From: a candidate division FCPU426 bacterium
GTDB taxonomy: Bacteria; Oederibacteriota; JAAXVQ01; JAUVAV01
Length of the DNA: 8,425 nt
Direction of reading: 5' to 3'
Assembly: GCA_030619365.1 (NCBI GenBank)
Contig: JAUXBQ010000108.1
Span: 1 to 8,425 of the forward strand
A model generated the notes under the pieces. The model saw only the letters and a list, made by a program, of their open reading frames with translations, had not been told where the DNA came from and searched no databases. The translations under genes were made by a program, and so were the position numbers. This document shows, piece after piece, positions 6,401 to 8,425 of the stretch. Numbering within the stretch: the first letter of the stretch is position 1; each line of letters opens with the position of its first letter.

Positions 6401-8425
6401 ACCTGGGGGTGTTGGTCCAGGTTACTCTGGAACCACTGCTGCAGATCAGCCATCTGCCCGACTTGTTCGGAGGAAATCCCCTCCAATTTGATTTCGGGGA
6501 TGGGTTGATCCGGGGCCAGCTCGAAGACCGTACGGTATTCGTTTCCGGCCTGGGCCAGTTCGGACCGGATTTTAATCAGATTTTCCCGGGCCGCGCTCAA
6601 GGCCGGCTGCAGCACGCGGGATTTTTCCGGATAGGATTGCAACTGCCGTTCATAGCGCTGGACCGCGGCGACCAGCGGCTGCTCCAGCCGGCGCAGCAAT
6701 TGCAGCCGGATAATGGCGCCGAATCCTGTCTGCAATTGGGCCAGCAGCACGGCCTGCACCTTGGCCTGGGCGCTTTTCACTGCGGCTTCCTGCTGCCGGA
6801 TTTCATTCCACCGGTCAAAGTACAACTGGACGGACATCGTGGGTTCCAGGACGCCGGAGACGGTCCCTTCCTGGCCCTGCAGACGGCCGGTCCCGGCCAG
6901 GGTGAGTTGCTCAATCTGCACGAAATGCTGCCGGTTGAAGCGGTCGAGCCCGGCTTCAGCCTTCTGCAGATCGATCTGAGCGGCCAGCAGCGGGCTGGTT
7001 TGCCTGATCCGCTGCGTCAGGGTCTCCAGGCTGACGGTCTCGGGTTGGGTCGTGGCCGTGGTCACGGGCGCCTCGGTGACTGGCGACGCGGCGGGCCGTT
7101 CAGGCATGGCAATGAGCCGGATCACGTCGTCCCGTGGGGAGTCGGTGTTAAGATTGGCGTACGCCGAGCGGTAAGGCGTAAAGGTCCCCTGGACCTTCAT
7201 CACAGTCAGGCCCAGGTTGGCGTATTCCACCAGCACATCCTCGCGTTGCCCCAGCAGATCCTCGATTTTAAGCATGGCTTCCCAGAGGTCCGCTTCCGTG
7301 GCTTGGCCCCGGCGGAACTTATTGATTTTTTCATTATATTCCGCTTGGGCCCGCGCCAGGTTCCCTTCCAGGTTCCCCAGCAACTGGGTCATGAATCCAA
7401 GATTTTGCTCGAGGGCCTGCTGGTCGTTTAGCAATTGTTTTTCAAAGGTCCGGGCCTGCCTTTCCACCTGGTTTTTATCCAGTCGAGATTGCAGGGCCGC
7501 GGATTTGCCTCCGCCGCTTCCGAATCTCCAGGTAAAGACACCCATCGCGCTGGCGTCATTTTCCCGAAAATCTCCGGTCTCGCCCTGCAACCTGAGCCCG
7601 AAATCCAGGGTGCCGCGATCGCGGCGCGCCTGGCCGCGGGCATCCTCTGCATACGCCCGAATTCGCGCCTCAAAGCCCTGGCGCATGATTTCCGGCCAGT
7701 TGGACCCGGCAAAACTGGCAACAAAGGTATTGAGTTCTTCCGGATCCATCTCAATGGCCGGAGTTTCCACCAGGGTGCCGGGATCCAGGCCCAAGGTCTT
7801 GGCCAGGACGATGTTGCTCAGCCGGTGATTGTATTCGGATTTTTGCACTTCAATCTCGATTTGACCCAGCCGGTACTCGGCCTGCTGCCGGTCCGTTGCG
7901 GACAGGAGCGGCTTCTGCTGGGCGTAAATTTTTTGCACGCGCTCCAGGTTTTTCAGCTTCCGGGCGTTTTCCTTTTTCGCGCTTTGCTCCGCCAATAAGG
8001 CCTCCAGCACCTGCTGGCGAATCGCAAATTCTTTTTCCTCGAACTCGTAGCCCTTGGCCTCGCTCCGCAAAATATCGCGGCGCTGCAGGAACTCCTCGGC
8101 GCCGGTGCCCTTGATCTGGAAGGAAAATTCCATGCCGGCGGTCACCCGCGATTCGTCATCAATTTCACGGTCAAAAGACATCATGGTCCGGCCTTCCAGG
8201 TAAGGCCTCAAGGTGGCCGGCCGTCGGTACGTTTCCGAGGACGCCCGCAGCTCCTGCTCCTGCATCCTCAGATTCCCCAACTCGCCGTCGCGCGCGGAGT
8301 TGCTGACCGCGAAGTTCAGCATGTCGTCCACGCTGGCGAATTTATAAGTGCCCTTCGATACGGGTGCGGCCAGCTTTGTAGCGATCACGGCCCGCACTTT
8401 TACCAACTCGGCCTGATACCGCTGA
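1..8425 (-). CDS. Giant multidomain envelope protein, internal fragment (open at both ends): TolC-like x2, LysM x2, TM, HExxH, glycoside hydrolase, CBM-like, TM, HExxH, TM
   Basis: One minus-strand frame is open across all 2,808 complete codons, and base 8425 belongs to the preceding codon. No in-frame TAA, TAG or TGA was found on a codon-by-codon reading, and the translation gives coherent domains from end to end, so this is one gene and not several joined by chance. Domain order is TolC-like, TolC-like, LysM, LysM, membrane block, HELTH peptidase-like, TM, unassigned helical region, GH144/glucoamylase-like, CBM-like, TM, HEEAH peptidase-like, membrane block, membrane block, unassigned tail. 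Only one cysteine is present (residue 1791). Leu TTA/CTA and Ser TCA codons are rare, about 18 in total. Neither start, signal peptide nor stop is visible, so full size is unknown. I infer an envelope-spanning protein involved in glycan handling or cell-surface attack. Giant proteins of this style are known in Omnitrophota. The exact role is unknown. Confidence 0.93.
406..549 (-). other. Membrane block E, residues 2626-2673 (two TM helices)
   Basis: A long hydrophobic stretch starts GLGLFTTALGLGTLVVSALA and continues through IFGLPVIAISLAAGLLAAGL to AWVYARV. Its length of about 48 residues and a Gly-Leu-Pro break near the middle fit a tight helical hairpin. Arg and Asp follow at the end (RVTLDRFDF). 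Confidence 0.85.
550..966 (-). other. Unassigned inter-membrane region, residues 2487-2625
   Basis: About 140 residues between two membrane hairpins match no family I recognise. It begins with an acidic helix (TAEENQMLKEMMFLTGAELD) and a loop with aromatic residues (SEIYPNRSGWSKLWEGVP). It then becomes basic and amphipathic (VLRMILRFARQ, FKFRFAKRMLNTAVDRALRD), suggestive of helices lying on the cytoplasmic membrane face. No catalytic motif is seen. Confidence 0.45.
967..1125 (-). other. Membrane block D, residues 2434-2486 (two TM helices)
   Basis: Two hydrophobic runs, NMLGFTAVLFPLVSSL and AAMLVALVAASGLAIMKTLL, are separated by a short loop (QVTIGQLRVDP). The preceding segment is strongly basic (LLRKIQRLNPWFN, RNRPGFHKILR), which suggests entry from the cytoplasmic side and a return to it: a helical hairpin. 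Confidence 0.82.
1285..1617 (-). other. Membrane-associated zinc peptidase-like segment B (HEEAH), residues 2270-2380
   Basis: The segment contains FARGLFLLHEEAHRGNKNEE, with an HExxH motif at residues 2346-2350 (positions 1375-1389). A close downstream acidic motif, NEEQAYREM, offers Glu2356 or Glu2357 as third ligand, 6-7 residues after the second His. The preceding GWVIYLDKDALRHLPVF looks like the edge strand and helix of a minimal gluzincin fold, and the layout parallels that of segment A (EYNPAVLSWIPGFMQKLI before HELTH). The short distance to the acidic ligand recalls M78/ImmA-type or other small HExxH domains. It follows TM helix C and is succeeded by a Pro/Glu-rich linker (FFRPPVAPPEVIEAVPEEVP), so it is probably cytoplasmic and tethered at both ends. 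Activity and substrate are unknown. Confidence 0.55.
1618..1680 (-). other. Transmembrane helix C, residues 2249-2269
   Basis: A hydrophobic Gly/Ala-rich run, YGFLGGILGAGLFVAVAFAI, ends with GYARLAKQYPRFFPR. The basic residues after the helix place that side in the cytoplasm. With TM helix B this brackets about 920 residues (unassigned region, hydrolase, CBM-like domain) as a single periplasmic or external loop. Confidence 0.88.
1753..2169 (-). other. Beta-sandwich domain resembling a carbohydrate-binding module, residues 2086-2224
   Basis: This region is dominated by alternating hydrophobic and polar beta-strand patterns: GLTIQFDLNKGKWVSVVKPL (2109-2128), FDLSFGLKTPRAVNLEVKII (2136-2155) and FGVAINGKPGETGEIEISNL (2199-2218). 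The last strand, EIEISNLRIEA, resembles the closing 'gxixIdni' strand of galactose-binding-like or CBM-type jelly rolls. It directly follows the glycoside hydrolase domain after a linker of about 55 residues, the usual place for a module that holds the enzyme on its glycan. The exact CBM family cannot be given. It could instead be a structural jelly roll with no ligand. Confidence 0.65.
2335..3477 (-). other. Glucoamylase-like glycoside hydrolase domain (PF10091 / GH144-like), residues 1650-2030
   Basis: The domain has, in order, the blocks I associate with the glucoamylase-like family that includes GH144 endo-beta-1,2-glucanases and the C-terminal domain of cyclic beta-1,2-glucan synthases. 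FNRMIDPNSGWPVDRV (about 1661-1676) matches the usual D-P-x-x-G-x-x-x-D-R start. TSNIGKALALWSVAF (1688-1702) matches the S-x-x-x-x-G-x-x-L-A-L block. INNLIDEGNLFADLMVTQ (1760-1777) and WVLAGYNESFFAYLIAIG (1824-1841) follow, the latter with the family's Y-N-E motif. YPLWGSSASADPH (1915-1927), RIVAPHALAMFLETFPS (1941-1957), EQVFDAYDVVD (1975-1985) and NYLDQGVIRELFAQHPIV (2006-2023) complete it. The length of about 380 residues is normal for the family. The substrate cannot be told from the sequence. The family is an (alpha/alpha)6 barrel and would probably cleave or remodel a glucan, most likely outside the cytoplasm. The molecule's only cysteine (residue 1791) is here. Confidence 0.83.
3478..4440 (-). 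other. Unassigned, mostly helical region, residues 1329-1649
   Basis: About 320 residues between TM helix B and the glycoside hydrolase domain match no family I recognise. The sequence is rich in charged and aromatic residues and looks folded: examples are TSIWDRAYELHFHQGQWSYR (about 1393-1412) and NWWDLFRTGTLTPHQLAIKF (about 1549-1568). The end, around SAEERRQIRKERLRVTDSQQ (1629-1648), is a highly charged helix leading into the hydrolase domain. There are no cysteines and no obvious catalytic motif. It may be a helical spacer or a support domain for the hydrolase, as such hydrolases often sit next to helical regions. That role is inference. Confidence 0.5.
4441..4506 (-). other. Transmembrane helix B, residues 1307-1328
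   Basis: A clean hydrophobic run, MPVIVIVVVNIAAAGLMTVF, is preceded by several Arg residues (RIGRFF, GRTIGRN). By the positive-inside rule the chain enters the membrane from the cytoplasm, so the following glycan-active region would be periplasmic or external. Confidence 0.88.
4525..4917 (-). other. Membrane-associated zinc peptidase-like segment A (HELTH), residues 1170-1300
   Basis: The segment contains LILKHELTHVDLQRRF, with the zinc-binding HExxH at residues 1219-1223 (positions 4756-4770). A candidate third ligand is Glu1246 in MANETLAYLIW, 23 residues after the second His, which is gluzincin-like spacing (compare thermolysin and M48 peptidases). The catalytic Glu would be Glu1220. The motif lies between membrane block A and the next TM helix, an arrangement common in membrane-bound M48-type peptidases. 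The stretch after it is basic (VKRDLGRL, GQRIGRFFGNLGRTIGR), which favours the cytoplasmic side. The domain is short and I cannot name a family. It might be a degenerate or purely structural fold, but all three expected ligands are present. Confidence 0.6.
4933..5127 (-). other. Membrane block A, residues 1100-1164 (two or three TM helices)
   Basis: About 65 almost uncharged residues, beginning VAFLGTVLMSVGFGLLGWAG and ending ILASVGLLVAGWLKAL. Likely helices are at about 1101-1123 and 1144-1164, with a shorter Gly/Pro-containing hydrophobic stretch at 1124-1143 that may be a third crossing or a re-entrant loop. The block follows the LysM repeats and is the first membrane-spanning part visible. 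An odd number of crossings would place the next, basic segment in the cytoplasm. Confidence 0.82.
5185..5322 (-). other. LysM-like repeat 2, residues 1035-1080
   Basis: The second repeat reads YKIPDGTTLGGIAKLFKTTV, then DRLLALNQTIRNRNK and IYAGDTIMVPS. It has the complete LysM pattern, including the Asn of the L-x-x-L-N block and the G-D-x-I-x-V-P ending. It starts exactly 93 residues after the first repeat and is separated from it by a Val/Pro/Thr-rich linker (987-1034). It lies just before the first membrane block, so the pair would hold the chain to peptidoglycan close to the inner membrane. Confidence 0.88.
5276..5569 (-). repeat. Direct repeat within the LysM-coding segments
   Basis: The 15-base string aacaacttcgcgatt occurs identically at 5276-5290 and 5555-5569, a spacing of 279 bases or exactly 93 codons. 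It encodes the IAKLF core on the minus strand. Flanking bases also resemble each other over the longer Y-K-I-P to T-T-V region. This points to an internal duplication of a LysM-plus-linker unit. Confidence 0.75.
5467..5601 (-). other. LysM-like repeat 1, residues 942-986
   Basis: The segment begins YKIPKGMTLGKIAKLFNTTV, continues through PELMRINNIKD and ends IIAGRTIQRP. This is the LysM pattern: Y-x-(I/V)-x-x-G-x-T-L-x-x-I-A-x-x-(F/Y), then an N-x-(I/L) stretch, then L/I-x-x-G-x-x-I-x-x-P. LysM domains of about 45 residues bind N-acetylglucosamine-containing glycans such as peptidoglycan. Here the repeat sits directly after the TolC-like units, where a peptidoglycan anchor would be expected. 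A Pro/Ala/Glu-rich linker (908-941, positions 5602-5703) precedes it. Confidence 0.85.
5704..7035 (-). other. TolC-like outer membrane efflux (OEP) unit 2, residues 464-907
   Basis: A second complete OEP-like unit follows the first in the same chain. It opens with SLETLTQRIRQTSPLLAAQI (about 465-484), the common start of such proteins. Two strands (about 500-516 and 521-536) and long helices follow. The mid-protein connector FELAPDQPIPEI (about 634-645) leads to the second-half helix NLDQHPQVQQALLEAQRAEL (about 668-687), a very typical OEP sequence. Strands at about 698-710 and 716-728 (GRLILTVLNRG) then lead into long helices, with YQTQSEAGLSVDNTEIFAE near 793-811 at the usual Y-x-x-G position. 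The last helix, STARRSLGEAQTGFYQDLVQ (about 880-899), also fits the family. An extra Gln/Glu-rich coiled-coil stretch (813-872) makes this unit longer than usual. I infer that it packs with unit 1 to build part of a barrel and tunnel. Confidence 0.82.
5809..5988 (-). other. Coiled-coil insertion in TolC-like unit 2, residues 813-872
   Basis: About 60 residues, strongly charged and Gln-rich (for example ELAQVEKQLQDAQNRLQASD), lie between the Y-x-x-G region and the final helix of the second TolC-like unit. The first unit has no such stretch: its Y-x-x-G motif runs straight into the final helix. Leu and Val spacing suggests a helical hairpin or coiled coil. It could lengthen the periplasmic end of the tunnel or form a contact site for a partner. 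That role is inference. Confidence 0.5.
7036..7182 (-). other. Thr/Pro/Ala-rich linker between the two TolC-like units, residues 415-463
   Basis: About 49 residues rich in Thr, Pro, Ala and Val (for example SPVTEAPVTTATTQPETV) join the end of the first TolC-like unit to the start of the second. The composition is typical of a flexible, extended interdomain linker outside the cytoplasm. No fold or motif is recognised in it. Confidence 0.6.
7183..8337 (-). other. TolC-like outer membrane efflux (OEP) unit 1, residues 30-414
   Basis: This part of the giant protein has the helix / two strands / helix pattern, repeated twice, of a TolC-type outer membrane efflux protomer. The first half starts with a helix around DDMLNFAVSNSARDGEL (residues 33-49), then two amphipathic strands (about 70-85 and 94-104), then long charged helices (109-200). 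A connector with KTLGLDPGTLVETP (about 209-222) resembles the segment that usually links the two halves. The second half repeats the scheme, with strands at about 272-285 and 292-301 (GVFTWRFGSGGG) and helices to about 410. The segment FRRGQATEADLWEA (about 370-383) matches the usual Y/F-x-x-G-x-x-x-x-x-x-L-x-A position of the last OEP helix. Known TolC protomers form trimers, each giving four strands to a 12-stranded barrel and long helices to a periplasmic tunnel. Assignment is by pattern; overall sequence similarity cannot be measured here. Confidence 0.78.

Noticed and set aside
6397..7431. Open frame of 344 codons on the + strand
   Set aside because: It is the same kind of antisense shadow, over the TolC-like units, whose minus-strand translation is clearly the coding one.
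5704..8337. Reading the long helical part as generic coiled coil such as an SMC-like or myosin-like protein
   Set aside because: The paired amphipathic strands, the mid-unit connector and the Y/F-x-x-G helix motif recur in both units, which fits TolC-type OEP units far better than a plain coiled coil.
1..8425. tRNA, rRNA, CRISPR array, insertion sequence, promoter or terminator
   Set aside because: I saw no tRNA-like cloverleaf, no regularly spaced repeats, no transposase-like translation and no inverted terminal repeats. The entire window is coding, with no intergenic space for promoters or terminators.

Overview
The whole window is the inside of one very large protein-coding gene on the minus strand. 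I translated the minus strand codon by codon in the register whose codons sit on + positions 1-3, 4-6 and so on. It stays open from base 8424 to base 1: 2,808 consecutive sense codons, with no stop, no start that has to be used and no intergenic gap. The gene runs off both ends, so neither terminus is visible. Residue numbers below count from the codon at 8422-8424 as residue 1, so residue n lies at + positions (8425-3n) to (8427-3n).

Reading from the amino-terminal side (right to left on the + strand), the order is: two consecutive TolC-like outer-membrane-efflux units (8337-7183 and 7035-5704); a Pro/Ala-rich linker with two LysM-like peptidoglycan-binding repeats (5601-5467 and 5322-5185); a hydrophobic membrane block (5127-4933); a zinc-peptidase-like segment with the motif HELTH (4917-4525); a transmembrane helix (4506-4441); a helical region I cannot assign (4440-3478); a glucoamylase/GH144-like glycoside hydrolase domain (3477-2335); a beta-sandwich resembling a carbohydrate-binding module (2169-1753); a transmembrane helix (1680-1618); a second HExxH segment, HEEAH (1617-1285); two more hydrophobic blocks (1125-967 and 549-406); and an unassigned carboxy-terminal stretch that leaves the window at base 1.

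This order suggests one chain that could thread the Gram-negative envelope: outer-membrane barrel and tunnel, peptidoglycan anchor, inner membrane, then a glycan-active domain held between membrane helices, with two putative membrane-associated peptidases flanking it. Positively charged residues beside the helices fit the glycoside hydrolase facing the periplasm and both peptidase-like segments facing the cytoplasm. The chain has a single cysteine in 2,808 residues.

The source is probably an uncultivated Gram-negative bacterium with moderately high GC. Giant multidomain, membrane-threaded proteins with carbohydrate-active domains are known from Candidatus Omnitrophota (PVC superphylum), and that is my best guess. 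It rests on architecture only; the window holds no phylogenetic marker. I found no RNA gene, mobile element, CRISPR array, promoter or terminator. The long open frames on the + strand are antisense shadows of this gene.
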